A stretch of DNA of 52,510 bases from a virus. Position numbers and translations under genes: made by a program. The stretch lies in the IMG/VR virus record IMGVR_UViG_3300009001_002737, positions 1 through 52,510 of that record; one strand, 5' to 3'. Under the pieces are notes generated by a model that did no database searches, had not been told where the DNA came from, and saw only the letters and a list, made by a program, of their open reading frames with translations. Below, one piece after another: positions 52,502 through 52,510 of this stretch; position 1 is the stretch's first letter; each line of letters begins with the position of its first letter.

Positions 52502-52510
52502 TGACAAAAT

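Noticed and set aside
1-52510. CRISPR arrays, tRNA genes, integrase or transposase
   Set aside because: No regularly spaced repeats, cloverleaf-like intergenic segment or recognisable recombinase were seen; nearly all the sequence is coding.

Overview
The window is a densely packed, AT-rich stretch of a tailed bacteriophage genome. The right half is a T4-type contractile-tail (myovirus) baseplate and tail-fibre module in the order gp48, gp53, a hub-like protein, gp5, gp25, gp6, a 4959-residue giant protein, then fibres. The style of the fibres, the large structural protein after gp6, and the abundant 2OG-Fe(II) oxygenases and radical SAM enzymes resemble marine T4-like phages of cyanobacteria or SAR11-type bacteria. 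No photosynthesis gene or other host marker is present, so the host stays open. The structural assignments rest on synteny and recognisable sequence; no database search was run.

Layout. (1) Positions 1-11941, minus strand: fifteen tightly overlapping genes (many ATGA or TAATG junctions). They encode two SDR-type dehydrogenases, four radical SAM proteins, two oxygenases, a QueC-like PP-loop ATPase, a class III aminotransferase, a methyltransferase, a UDP-glucose-dehydrogenase-type enzyme, an SGNH hydrolase and two glycosyltransferase-like proteins. (2) 11977-15707, plus strand: a five-gene operon with a half-length DegT/StrS aminotransferase, SGNH hydrolase, amidinotransferase, 2OG oxygenase and a conserved protein. 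(3) 15697-21005, minus strand: a fifth radical SAM protein, three glycosyltransferase-like proteins, an oxygenase and two unknown proteins. (4) 21029-52472, minus strand: tail fibres and baseplate. No gap exceeds about 60 bases.

How it works together. Regions 1-3 have the enzyme classes expected for building and decorating an unusual sugar or surface glycan: nucleotide-sugar oxidation, amination, guanidination, hydroxylation, methylation, esterase activity and glycosyl transfer. They sit directly beside the fibres, so they may decorate the virion or alter the host surface. That is inference. The aminotransferase plus amidinotransferase pair recalls the StrS/StrB logic of streptomycin-type guanidino-cyclitol synthesis.

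Regulation. Copies of a T4-late-promoter-like ATAAATA box precede operon heads. At four heads (11941 minus, 11977 plus, 21005 minus, 47165 minus) the box is exactly five bases from the start codon and no Shine-Dalgarno is visible, predicting leaderless late mRNAs. At four others the box lies further upstream and a Shine-Dalgarno is present. This two-class pattern is the most distinctive non-coding signal in the window.
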